Shown here: piece after piece, positions 40,481 to 48,105 of the stretch
Numbering within the stretch: the first letter of the stretch is position 1
How the letters are laid out: each line of letters starts with the position of its first letter
NCBI RefSeq assembly: GCF_000719095.1
Contig: NZ_JOEH01000008.1
Coordinates: forward strand, 1 to 64,000
Direction of reading: 5' to 3'
Length of the DNA stretch: 64,000 bases
Origin: Streptacidiphilus jeojiense
GTDB taxonomy: Bacteria; Actinomycetota; Actinomycetes; Streptomycetales; Streptomycetaceae
Made by a program: the position numbers and the translations under genes
Notes under the pieces: generated by a model
Databases searched by the model: none
Seen by the model: only the letters and a program-made list of their open reading frames with translations
Told to the model about the DNA's origin: nothing

Positions 40481-41458
40481 GTGAAGATCTCCGGTACCTC
40501 ATTCCTCGGCACATCCGCCCTGCTGCTGGCGCTCACCGCGCTCACCACCGCATGCTCCGGTTCCGGGCCGGCCATCGGCCACCGGGTGCTGGACCATGCC
40601 CAGGGCGCCGATCTGACGGTGAGCAGGTCGAGGGACATCCTCGTTCCCGCCAAGGGCGCGCTCCTCGGCCACTACTACGGCGCGGGGAGCATCGCCCAGA
40701 CCGACGCCCGCATCGGCCGCAAGCCGGCCGTCCACCTCACCTACTACGGCTGGACCGACAACTGGACCAGCTCCTCAGCCACCCGCGCCGACTTCGCCGA
40801 CGGCCGCATCCCGCTGGTCAACTGGGAGCCGTTCGACGTCGACTTCGACGACATCGTCAGCGGAAAGCTGGACGCGACGATCCGGGCCCGCGCCGACGGC
40901 GCCAAGGCGCTGGGCAAGAAGTTCTTCCTGGACTTCGCGGCCGAGATGAACGAGGAGGAGGGCTGGGGCGGCCACGACCCGGCGAAGTACATCGCCGCCT
41001 ACCGCCACATCCACGACATCTTCGTCGCCCGCGGCGCCACCAACGTCGTCTGGGCCTGGTGCCCCAACGTCACCGACAGCCCCGACGCCCCCACCACGAT
41101 GAGTTACTACCCCGGCGACAGCTACGTCGACTGGACCGGGGTCGACGGCTACAACTGGGGCACCTCCGACCCGGACTTCGAGTGGCAGGGCTTCAACGAC
41201 CTCTTCGCCGACATCTACAAGAAGCTCGCCGCCAAGGGCAAGCCCATCATCATCGGCGAGATGGCCTCGGACGAGGTCGGCGGCTCCAAGGCCCAGTGGA
41301 TCGACTCGATCGTCCCGACCCTGAAGAGCAAGTTCCCGCTGATCAAGGCCCTGGTCTGGTTCGACGTCGACAAGGAACGACACTGGCAGGTCAACTCGTC
41401 CGCGTCGTCCCTCGCCGCCTACGCCCGGATGGCGAAGGACCCCTACCTCAATCCCTGA
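40481..41458 (+). CDS. GH26-like glycoside hydrolase lipoprotein
   Basis: 325 residues from GTG; the signal peptide ends LTALTTAC with C25 as probable lipid-anchored residue, so the enzyme stays on the outer membrane face. The (beta/alpha)8 clan-A barrel shows FLDFAAEMNEEEGWGG (E155, proposed acid/base), ATNVVWAWCPN, VDWTGVDGYNWG and PIIIGEMAS (E260, proposed nucleophile). This matches GH26-type beta-mannanase-like enzymes; in such short members substrates include mannans and mixed-linkage glucans, so exact activity is open. Follows the two-component system by 44 bases and ends seven bases from the convergent GH76 gene, suggesting joint attack on mannan-type polymers. Confidence 0.8.
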   Translation: MKISGTSFLGTSALLLALTALTTACSGSGPAIGHRVLDHAQGADLTVSRSRDILVPAKGALLGHYYGAGSIAQTDARIGRKPAVHLTYYGWTDNWTSSSATRADFADGRIPLVNWEPFDVDFDDIVSGKLDATIRARADGAKALGKKFFLDFAAEMNEEEGWGGHDPAKYIAAYRHIHDIFVARGATNVVWAWCPNVTDSPDAPTTMSYYPGDSYVDWTGVDGYNWGTSDPDFEWQGFNDLFADIYKKLAAKGKPIIIGEMASDEVGGSKAQWIDSIVPTLKSKFPLIKALVWFDVDKERHWQVNSSASSLAAYARMAKDPYLNP

Positions 41459-41465
41459 CGGAACG

Positions 41466-43331
41466 TCACCCCGCCGCCGCGGTGAGCGCGCCCAGGGCGC
41501 TGGCCTGGGTGCGCCAGTCGGCCGGGTCGGGGCTGGTGCCGGCCCAGCGTTCGCCGAGGACGTTGAGGGGGGTGCGGTCCTGCGCCCACAGGGTGGTCGA
41601 CTGCTGCTGGACGTAGTTCAGGTAGCTGCTGGATCCGGTGGCCCTGGCCAGGTCGGCGAAGTTCCGCATGAAGATGCCCTTGAACTGCTCCTGGTTGTCG
41701 TCGCAGCTCGCCGAGCCGGTGTCGCAGGACTCGGTGAGCACTCCGCCACTGGTCAGCGCGGTACTGCTGACGGCGGCGTCGGCCAGGGTGCGCGCGGTGG
41801 CCAGCAGCGAGCTGTCACCGGTGACCTTCCACAGCTCGGTGAAGCCGCCGATGGCCAGCCCCTGGTTGTAACTCCACACGGTGGAGCCGTTGTTGGCGCA
41901 GGACGAGGTCAGCCCGTCGTTCACCAGTCCGGCGGAGTCGATCATCCCGCTGGACCGGTACCAGGCCGCGGCGGTGGTCGCCCGCTGCAGCCACACGGTG
42001 TCGCCGGGGATGCGCTGGTGCAGCGCCGTGGCCAGCCACAGGTACTGACCGTTGATCACCGCGTTCTTGTAGGTGCGCTCGCGGTCCCACCAGATGCCGC
42101 CGCCGCAGGTGCTGTTGTCCCAGTACTGCTGGAGGTAGTTCATGATGGTGACCGCCTCGTTGAGGTAGCGGGAGTTGCCGGTGTAGTCGTAGGCGTCCAG
42201 CCAGGCGATGGCCCACCAGGCCGCGTCGTCGTTGGCCCGGCTGATGAAGTCGCCCTCGATCGCGTCCGAGCTGCGCACGCCGGCGGCGAAGACCCCCTTG
42301 TTCTGGTCGAAGGTGCGCGCGACGACCCAGTCGTAGTCGTGCGTGCCGGTGGTCCTGGCGAAGTCGATGAGGGCGGTGAGGGTGGCGGCCGAGTTCCACC
42401 AACTGCTGGGCCACCAGCCGTTGTAGGGGTCGTAGGCGGACATCAGCGCGTCCGCCGCGCCCCGGGCCGGGGTCGGTGCCGGGCGGACCCAGGCGGTGCA
42501 GCTGCCCTGCTGGTGGCTGGCCTCCCGGCCGCAGGCGCGTACCGCGCCGCCGTAGAGCAGACCGCGCGGGTCGCGGGTGGCGTACATCGCGGTGCGGGTG
42601 CCGGTGGCCCCGGACGGGGTGCTGGTGCGGCCGAGCGAGGAGCCGTCCGGCCAGGTCGCGCCGCCGTCCCAGGAGCGGTCCAGCCAGATCTCGTCACCGG
42701 CGCCGCCGGTGTCGATGCTGGCCCAGGCCATGGCGTTCTTCTGGTCGACGTGCAGCCGGATGGTGCGGCCGTACAGGGTGGTCGAGGCCACCGGTTGCAC
42801 GTCGCCGGCCGCCTGGGCCGGGTCAGTGCCGTCGCAGAGGGTGTCGCAGACGGTGGGGTAGGCCCAGTTGGTGCAGCCGACGGCGGCCGCGTCGCCGCAG
42901 GCCCGGACCAGGCCGCGCCTGTGGTTTCGGGCGTCGGTGATGTTGTACATCAGCGTCCTGGTACCGGTCCAGGTGCTGGGGATACTGGCCTTGCCCAGCA
43001 GTCCGTCCCAGCTGGCGCCGCCGTCCCAGGACCGGTCGATCCACACCGAGTCGCCGGTCACGCCGCCGTCGATGCTGGCCCAGGCCATGTCGTCGGCGTC
43101 GGAGACGTGCAGCTCGACCTGACGGCCGTTCAGGTTCAGATTAGGTACCGGAAAGCTCTCCTGCTTGGCCAGCGAGGGGTCCTGGGTGTCGCAGGCCAGC
43201 ACGCACACCGTGGTGGCGGCCCTGGCCGGCGCCGCGGCCGGGACCAGCGCGACCGCCACCACGGCGGCCACCAACAGGAACCTGAGCAGACGGGAGAAGC
43301 CGGCAACCACACCGGCGCGGGGTGAGGACAT
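41466..43331 (-). CDS. Secreted GH76 family endo-alpha-1,6-mannanase
   Basis: 621 residues with a signal peptide (about 1-39, ending APARAA). Residues 40-285 contain two copies of a cysteine-containing module (first VCVLACDTQDP, second VCDTLCDGTDP; each with MAWASID and W-DRSWDGGA), probably sugar-binding. The catalytic (alpha/alpha)6 domain follows, with the GH76 Asp pair D368/D369 in SRANDDAAWWAIAWLDAYD, GGGIWWDRERTYKNA and NQGLAIGGFTELW. These enzymes cleave alpha-1,6-mannan backbones, as found in fungal walls and mycobacterial-type lipoglycans. The TGAATCGTTTTA site is 34 bases upstream of the start on the minus strand. Confidence 0.9.
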   Translation of the reverse strand: MSSPRAGVVAGFSRLLRFLLVAAVVAVALVPAAAPARAATTVCVLACDTQDPSLAKQESFPVPNLNLNGRQVELHVSDADDMAWASIDGGVTGDSVWIDRSWDGGASWDGLLGKASIPSTWTGTRTLMYNITDARNHRRGLVRACGDAAAVGCTNWAYPTVCDTLCDGTDPAQAAGDVQPVASTTLYGRTIRLHVDQKNAMAWASIDTGGAGDEIWLDRSWDGGATWPDGSSLGRTSTPSGATGTRTAMYATRDPRGLLYGGAVRACGREASHQQGSCTAWVRPAPTPARGAADALMSAYDPYNGWWPSSWWNSAATLTALIDFARTTGTHDYDWVVARTFDQNKGVFAAGVRSSDAIEGDFISRANDDAAWWAIAWLDAYDYTGNSRYLNEAVTIMNYLQQYWDNSTCGGGIWWDRERTYKNAVINGQYLWLATALHQRIPGDTVWLQRATTAAAWYRSSGMIDSAGLVNDGLTSSCANNGSTVWSYNQGLAIGGFTELWKVTGDSSLLATARTLADAAVSSTALTSGGVLTESCDTGSASCDDNQEQFKGIFMRNFADLARATGSSSYLNYVQQQSTTLWAQDRTPLNVLGERWAGTSPDPADWRTQASALGALTAAAG

Positions 43332-43364
43332 CGGGACTCGCCTCCTTGAATGCGGTGGGGGTAT

Positions 43365-43376
43365 TAAAACGATTCA
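43365..43376 (-). promoter_or_regulatory. LacI-like operator TGAATCGTTTTA (GH76 gene)
   Basis: On the minus strand, 34-45 bases upstream of the GH76 start. It shares TGAATCG with the sites at 33909 and 35647. The surrounding AACGATTCAAGTCGTT on the plus strand adds a partial dyad. It would overlap the promoter, as expected for repression. Confidence 0.5.
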
Positions 43377-43475
43377 AGTCGTTCGAGCGGACTCACCGTA
43401 GTGTCATGCTCACGACTGCGTCAAGGCGTCGAGACCCGGGGTTCCTCCGCGTGACCGACCCGATCGGCGCTGCGT

Positions 43476-43506
43476 TTGAGGTTGCCCCGGGGCAAGGTCA
43501 TAGGTT
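43476..43506 (+). promoter_or_regulatory. MerR-type promoter with 19-bp spacer
   Basis: TTGAGG (43476-43481) and TAGGTT (43501-43506) are separated by 19 bases containing the perfect palindrome TTGCCCCGGGGCAA (43482-43495). An over-long spacer filled by a dyad is the hallmark of MerR-family promoters, where the regulator untwists DNA. The MerR gene starts six bases after the -10 box, so its mRNA is probably leaderless. Confidence 0.8.
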
Positions 43507-43512
43507 CGGGAC

Positions 43513-44364
43513 ATGGCGGACGGACCCGAACTGATCACGGTCGGTCAGCTGGCGCGCCGCGTCGGCCTGACCGCGAAGGCCCTGCGGCACTACGACCGGG
43601 TGGGGCTGCTCGCGCCGGCCGTGGTCGACCCCGACACCGGCTACCGCTTCTACGGACCCGACCAGGTCGCCGACGCCCGGCTGGTGGGACTGCTGCGCTC
43701 GGTCGACGTGCCGCTGGAGCAGGTCCGCGCGTGCCTGGCGGCACCGCAGGACCAGGCCGTGGTCCAGCAGGTGCTGCTGCAGCACCGGCGCCGGCTCCAG
43801 GCCCGCCTGGACCGGGTCCGCGGCGACCTGCACCGCACCGACCATCTCATCGAGGACGGAGTCACCACACCCATGACCGACCAGGACACCCAGCAGCAGA
43901 CCCCGCAGACCGCAGGCGACGAGCGCCGCATCGCAGTCGACCTCTTCAACGGGGTCTGGCGACTGCTGGAGCAGGAGGACCGCAGCGTCGAGGACGACGA
44001 CCGGATGCTGCACATGGTGCACGCCTCGCGCTACCACTGGGGCCAGATCGGCGCCCCGGTGAACCTCAGCCGCGGCGAGTGGCAGTGCTCACGCGTCTAC
44101 GCCGTGCTGGGCCGCTCCGAGCCCGCACTGCACCACGCGACGCGCGGCCTGGAGATCTGCCGCGCCAACGACATCGGCGACTGGGACCTGGCCTACGCCT
44201 ACGAGTCCCTGGCCCGCGCCCACGCGGTGGCCGGCGACAAGGAGCAGGCCCGGACCTGGACCGAACAGGCTCTGGCCGCCGCCGAGGACATCGCCGAGGA
44301 CGAGGACCGCGAACTGGTCCTCACCGACCTGGAATCCATCCCCGGCCAGCCGCGCTTCTGGTGA
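43513..44364 (+). CDS. MerR-family regulator with helical-repeat C-terminal domain
   Basis: 283 residues. N-terminal MerR winged helix: LITVGQLARRVGLTAKALRHYD (in part, GQLARRVGLTAKALRHYD), TGYRFYGPDQVADARL and a dimerisation coiled coil to about residue 115. The C-terminal 160 residues contain RIAVDLFNGVWRLLEQ, MLHMVHASRYHWGQIG and helical pairs resembling tetratricopeptide units (CSRVYAVLGRSEPALHHA, YAYESLARAHAVAGDKEQA). This is not a drug-binding GyrI domain; ligand unknown. It controls its own promoter by position, and no other target is adjacent since the next gene is convergent. Confidence 0.85.
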   Translation: MADGPELITVGQLARRVGLTAKALRHYDRVGLLAPAVVDPDTGYRFYGPDQVADARLVGLLRSVDVPLEQVRACLAAPQDQAVVQQVLLQHRRRLQARLDRVRGDLHRTDHLIEDGVTTPMTDQDTQQQTPQTAGDERRIAVDLFNGVWRLLEQEDRSVEDDDRMLHMVHASRYHWGQIGAPVNLSRGEWQCSRVYAVLGRSEPALHHATRGLEICRANDIGDWDLAYAYESLARAHAVAGDKEQARTWTEQALAAAEDIAEDEDRELVLTDLESIPGQPRFW

Positions 44365-44376
44365 CGCTCCGAGCGT

Positions 44377-45042
44377 TCAGCCCTGTTCGAGCATCTCCGC
44401 CAGCGCCGCGACCGCCTGCGCCCGGTGCCGGTCGAGCAGGCGCACCGCCTCGTCCGCCGCCCCGCCGCGCAGCGCGGCCAGGACCGCACGGTGCTCCTGC
44501 ACCACATGGTCGCGGTTGGCGGCCTCGACGTAGTAGAGCGAGCGGTAGGCGTCGGTGGCATCCCACAGCGTGGCGATGAGCCGGGCCAGCCGCGGCATCC
44601 CGGCCGCCTCGTACAGGGCGAAGTGGAAGCGGCGGTTGGCGGCCGTCATCGCGGACACGTCCGCCGCCCCGGCCGCCTCCTCCACCTGGGCCTGGGCCGC
44701 CTCGAGCGCTGCGAGGGCCTGCTCGTCCATCCGCCCCGCCGCCTGCCGTACGGCCTCCGCCTCCAGGATCTCGCGGATCCGGTAGACCTCGCGCAGATCG
44801 GCCAGCGAGAGCTCGGCGACGAAGTAGCCGCGGTGCACCTCGTGCACCACCAGCGCCTCGGCCTCCAGGGTCTTCAGCGCCTCGCGCAGCGGGACCCGGC
44901 TGACGCCGAGTTCCTCGGCCAGCGCCTCCTGACGGATCGGCGCCCCCGGCTTCAGCTGTCCGCTGGTGATCGCCCGGCGCAGCTCCCCCAGCACGAACTG
45001 CTGGGCGGTCGGCGGGCGCCGCCGCTGCACGGGGCTGGTCAT
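44377..45042 (-). CDS. GntR-family (FadR-type) transcriptional regulator
   Basis: 221 residues. N-terminal winged helix (LRRAITSGQLKPGAPIRQEALAEELGVSRVPLREALKTLE, quoted in part: GAPIRQEALAEELGVSRVPL) and an FCD all-helical ligand domain (YRIREILEAEAVRQAA, NRRFHFALYEAAGMPRL, EHRAVLAAL) with metal-type His residues. Start has GAGAAGAGA upstream. It follows the CoA-transferase gene on the same strand with 52 bases between, so both are probably cotranscribed, and it is the natural repressor for the divergent CoA-transferase/glutaryl-CoA dehydrogenase promoters, which contain TTGGATCCAA. Confidence 0.88.
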   Translation of the reverse strand: MTSPVQRRRPPTAQQFVLGELRRAITSGQLKPGAPIRQEALAEELGVSRVPLREALKTLEAEALVVHEVHRGYFVAELSLADLREVYRIREILEAEAVRQAAGRMDEQALAALEAAQAQVEEAAGAADVSAMTAANRRFHFALYEAAGMPRLARLIATLWDATDAYRSLYYVEAANRDHVVQEHRAVLAALRGGAADEAVRLLDRHRAQAVAALAEMLEQG

Positions 45043-45094
45043 CGCGGGTCTCTTCTCTCTCCATCGGTGCCGGGGTGGATCTTGCCGGGCGCGT

Positions 45095-46297
45095 TCATCC
45101 TAGGGGGTTCCGCTTGACGTCCTGCGGACACGGCAGGTCCAGCTCGGCCAGCACCTGCTGGGTGTGTTCGCCCAGCCGGGGCGGCGCGGTGCGGTAGGCG
45201 GCCGGGGTGGCGCCGAGACGGATCGGGTTGGCGACCTGCTCGACCGGCGTGTCACGGCCGGGGTCGTCGATGGTGACCCTGGCCGCCAGGCCCAGCCGTT
45301 CGGCCAGGGCGAACGCCGCCTCCAGGTCGTTGATCGGACCGCAGGGAACGCCCACGGCGGCGAGGGCCTCGAACCAGGCGTCCGCCGAGCGGGTACGCAG
45401 CGGGCCGTCGAGCGCCGCGAGCAGTTCCTCGCGGTGGGCCACCCGCGCCGCGTTGCCGGCGAACCGGGGATCCCGAGCGAGCTCGGGCAGCCCCAACTCA
45501 CCTGCCAGCGCTGCGAACTGACGGTCGTTGCCGACCGCGAGCGCCAGCGGGCGGTCCTTGGCGTCGACCACCTCGTACGGTGCGATCGAGGGGTGGCGGT
45601 TGCCCATGGCCCGCGGCACCACACCGCCGGCCAGATAGGCGGACGCCTGGTTGGTCAGCGCCGACAGCAGTGAGGTGAGCAGCGAGACCTCCACCCGCTG
45701 CCCCTCCCCGGTGCGCTCGCGATGGCGCAGGGCGGCGAGGACGCCCATCCCCGCGTGCAGACCGGTGATCACGTCCACCAGGGCGACGCCGGCCTTGGTG
45801 CCCGGGCCCTCCGGCTCCCCGGTCACGCTCATCAGCCCGCCCATCGCCTGCACCAGCAGGTCGTAGCCGGGCAGCGCGGCGCCGCCCGCGGTCCCGAACC
45901 CGGTCACCGAGCAGTACACCAGCCCCGGGTTGAGCGCCCGCAGTTCCTCGTAGCCGAGGCCCAGGCGCTCCATGGTGCCGGGGCGGAAGTTCTCCACCAA
46001 CACGTCCGCGCGGGCGGCGATCGCCCTGGCGGCCTGCCGGTCCTGCTCCTCGGCCAGGTCCAGGGCGACGGAGCGCTTGTTCCGGTTGACGCCGAGGTAG
46101 TAGGTCGCCTCCCCGTCCGCGAACGGCGGGCCCCAGGCGCGGGTTTCGTCGCCGCTGCCGGGGCGCTCGATCTTGACGACCTCGGCGCCGAGGTCGGCGA
46201 GCAGCATGGTCAGGTACGGGGCGGCCAGCACCCGGCCGAAGTCGGCCACCACGATCCCGGCCAGGGCCCCTTCGGGCTGCGCGCTGCGAGGCGACAT
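45095..46297 (-). CDS. CaiB/BaiF (class III) CoA-transferase, probable glutarate CoA-transferase
   Basis: 400 residues. Class III fold: GIVVADFGRVLAAPYLTMLLADLGAEVVKIE (in part, GRVLAAPYLTMLLADLGAEV), VENFRPGTMERLGLGYEEL, and the catalytic Asp in PGYDLLVQAMGGLMSVTG (D146). The enzyme swaps CoA between acyl-CoA and a free acid. Divergent neighbour glutaryl-CoA dehydrogenase suggests succinyl-CoA:glutarate transfer, as for the mammalian SUGCT enzyme and bacterial glutarate-degradation pairs; this is inference from context. The leader before the ATG contains 12-bp tandem repeats. Confidence 0.88.
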   Translation of the reverse strand: MSPRSAQPEGALAGIVVADFGRVLAAPYLTMLLADLGAEVVKIERPGSGDETRAWGPPFADGEATYYLGVNRNKRSVALDLAEEQDRQAARAIAARADVLVENFRPGTMERLGLGYEELRALNPGLVYCSVTGFGTAGGAALPGYDLLVQAMGGLMSVTGEPEGPGTKAGVALVDVITGLHAGMGVLAALRHRERTGEGQRVEVSLLTSLLSALTNQASAYLAGGVVPRAMGNRHPSIAPYEVVDAKDRPLALAVGNDRQFAALAGELGLPELARDPRFAGNAARVAHREELLAALDGPLRTRSADAWFEALAAVGVPCGPINDLEAAFALAERLGLAARVTIDDPGRDTPVEQVANPIRLGATPAAYRTAPPRLGEHTQQVLAELDLPCPQDVKRNPLG

Positions 46298-46308
46298 ACG
46301 GGCTTCCT

Positions 46309-46356
46309 CTCGTACCTTGGCTCGTACCGTGGCTCATACCTTGGCAAGTACCGGGC
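46309..46356. repeat. 12-bp tandem repeats in CoA-transferase leader
   Basis: CTCGTACCTTGG, CTCGTACCGTGG and CTCATACCTTGG run head to tail, followed by a degenerate fourth unit CAAGTACCGGGC. They begin 12 bases upstream of the CoA-transferase ATG, within the 145-base divergent gap. On the transcribed strand each unit reads CCAAGGTACGAG, so each carries an AAGG purine core. Role unknown. Confidence 0.8.
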
Positions 46357-46374
46357 ATCGGGCTACGATCCACA

Positions 46375-46384
46375 TTGGATCCAA
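46375..46384. promoter_or_regulatory. Candidate GntR operator TTGGATCCAA
   Basis: A perfect 10-bp palindrome in the divergent gap between CoA-transferase and glutaryl-CoA dehydrogenase genes. FadR-type GntR regulators bind short dyads of this size, and one is encoded in the same cluster. It would control both directions at once. Confidence 0.5.
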
Positions 46385-46442
46385 CATCCGATATCCACTC
46401 TAGCGTCGGCCGCGCGCCCTTGTCAGCAGTCGGGAGACCTCG

Positions 46443-47618
46443 ATGGCAGCCCAGCCCGTCCACCCCTTCGACCTGTTCGGGATCGACACCCTGCTCAGCG
46501 ACGAGGAGCGCGACATCCGCGACACCGTCCGCGCCATGGGCGACCGCGAACTGCGGCCCCAGGTCGCCGACTGGTTCGACCAGGGGGTGGTGCCGGCCCG
46601 TGAACTCGCGCTGAAGCTAGGCGAGTTGGGTGTCCTCGGGATGCACCTGCAGGGCTACGGCTGCGCCGGCACCAGCGCCGTCTCCTACGGCCTGGCCTGC
46701 CTGGAACTGGAGGCCGTCGACTCCGGTCTGCGCAGCCTGGTCTCGGTCCAGGGCTCGCTGGCGATGTACGCGATCTGGAAGTACGGCTCCGAGGAGCAGA
46801 AGCAGCAGTGGCTGCCCGGCATGGCGGCCGGCCGGTTCATCGGCTGCTTCGGCCTGACCGAGCCGGACGCCGGCTCCGACCCGGGCGCCATGCGCACCCA
46901 CGCCAAGCGGGACGGCACGGACTGGGTGCTCAACGGCACCAAGATGTGGATCACCAACGGCTCGGTCGCGGACGTCGCCGTGGTCTGGGCCCGCGCCGAG
47001 GACGGCGTCCGCGGCTTCCTGGTCCCCGCCGGGACGCCGGGCTTCAGCGCCTCCGACATCAAGCGCAAGGTCTCCCTGCGCGCCTCGGTGACCAGCGAGC
47101 TGGTCCTGGAGGACGTCCGGCTGCCCGCCGACGCGATGCTCCCGGGCGCCCGCGGCCTGTCCGGGCCGCTCGGCTGCCTCAACGAGGCCCGCTTCGGCAT
47201 CGTCTTCGGCGCGCTGGGCGCCGCACGCGACTGCCTGGAGACCGCCATCGCCTACGCGGCCGACCGCAGGGTCTTCGACCGCCCGCTGGCCGGTTTCCAG
47301 ATCACCCAGCAGAAGCTGGCCGACATGGCCCTGGAACTGGGCAAGGGCATGCTGCTCGCGCTGCACCTGGGACGCCTCAAGGACGCCGGACAGGCCACCC
47401 CCGAGCGGATCAGCCTGGGCAAGCTCAACAACGTCCGCGAGGCCCTGGAGATCGCCCGGCAGTGCCGCACCGTACTGGGCGCCAACGGCATCACCCTGGA
47501 GTACCCGGTGATCCGCCACGCCAACAACCTGGAGTCGGTCCTCACCTACGAGGGCACCAGCGAGGTCCACTCCCTGGTCATCGGCAACGCCCTCACCGGC
47601 CTCCCGGCATTCCGCTGA
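46443..47618 (+). CDS. gcdH: Glutaryl-CoA dehydrogenase (acyl-CoA dehydrogenase family)
   Basis: 391-residue FAD enzyme that should oxidise and decarboxylate glutaryl-CoA to crotonyl-CoA. Family signatures: IGCFGLTEPDAGSDPGAMRT (FAD/substrate), WITNGSVADVAVVWA, LNEARFGIVFGALG with the Arg typical for glutaryl-CoA binding, RVFDRPLAGFQITQQKLADM (in part), and the catalytic base E370 in LTYEGTSEVHSLVIG. Length and C-terminus match glutaryl-CoA dehydrogenases more than general acyl-CoA dehydrogenases. Expressed divergently from the CoA-transferase; followed after 21 bases by a cupin gene. Confidence 0.9.
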   Translation: MAAQPVHPFDLFGIDTLLSDEERDIRDTVRAMGDRELRPQVADWFDQGVVPARELALKLGELGVLGMHLQGYGCAGTSAVSYGLACLELEAVDSGLRSLVSVQGSLAMYAIWKYGSEEQKQQWLPGMAAGRFIGCFGLTEPDAGSDPGAMRTHAKRDGTDWVLNGTKMWITNGSVADVAVVWARAEDGVRGFLVPAGTPGFSASDIKRKVSLRASVTSELVLEDVRLPADAMLPGARGLSGPLGCLNEARFGIVFGALGAARDCLETAIAYAADRRVFDRPLAGFQITQQKLADMALELGKGMLLALHLGRLKDAGQATPERISLGKLNNVREALEIARQCRTVLGANGITLEYPVIRHANNLESVLTYEGTSEVHSLVIGNALTGLPAFR

Positions 47619-47639
47619 CCACCGGAAGGAGGCGGGCCG

Positions 47640-48005
47640 GTGTCCGACGGTCTCGACCTGAAGCGCGCCCTGGAGTTCCTCGCCGTCGAGAGCCTGCCCT
47701 GGAGCGACGCGCCGGGTTCGCCCGGAGTCTCGGAGCGCGTGCTGAGTGCGGCGCCCTCCGGCGACGGCGACGTACTGACCCGGCTGGCCCGTTGGGCCCC
47801 CGGGCTCGACACCTCGGCCGCGGGGGTGATCCGGCACCGGTACTGCGAGGAAGTCCTGATCCTGGAAGGCGAGTTGGAGGACCTCACGCTCGGCACCGTG
47901 TTCACCGCCGGCCACTACGCCTGCCGTCCTCCCGGCATGCCGCACGGCCCCTACCGCACCACCACAGGCTGCGTGATGCTGGAGATCCGCTACCGCCCGC
48001 GGTGA
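47640..48005 (+). CDS. Small ChrR-like cupin protein
   Basis: 121 residues from GTG with an ideal GGAAGGAGG site. A single cupin barrel: RHRYCEEVLILEGELEDL (in part), TAGHYACRPPGMPHGPYRT with candidate metal ligands His, Glu and His (RHRYCEE, MPHGPY). This is like the anti-sigma ChrR cupin_7 domain without its N-terminal zinc part. Function unknown; likely cotranscribed with the dehydrogenase gene 21 bases upstream, perhaps a sensor or a metal-dependent enzyme on a side product. Confidence 0.72.
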   Translation: MSDGLDLKRALEFLAVESLPWSDAPGSPGVSERVLSAAPSGDGDVLTRLARWAPGLDTSAAGVIRHRYCEEVLILEGELEDLTLGTVFTAGHYACRPPGMPHGPYRTTTGCVMLEIRYRPR

Positions 48006-48033
48006 CTCCGGCGGGCGACCGGGCGACAGCTGG

Positions 48034-48049
48034 TATCGCAATAGCGATA
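48034..48049. promoter_or_regulatory. Operator TATCGCAATAGCGATA upstream of TetR gene
   Basis: A dyad with 6-bp exact arms (TATCGC/GCGATA) and a 4-base centre, 57 bases upstream of the TetR-family start and 29 bases after the cupin gene. Likely autoregulatory site of the downstream regulator. Confidence 0.65.
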
Positions 48050-48105
48050 GAGTGAAGCTGTTGCTATGCCCTGGCGCCCGGCGCCCGCAGCGGAGGAGTA
48101 CACCC

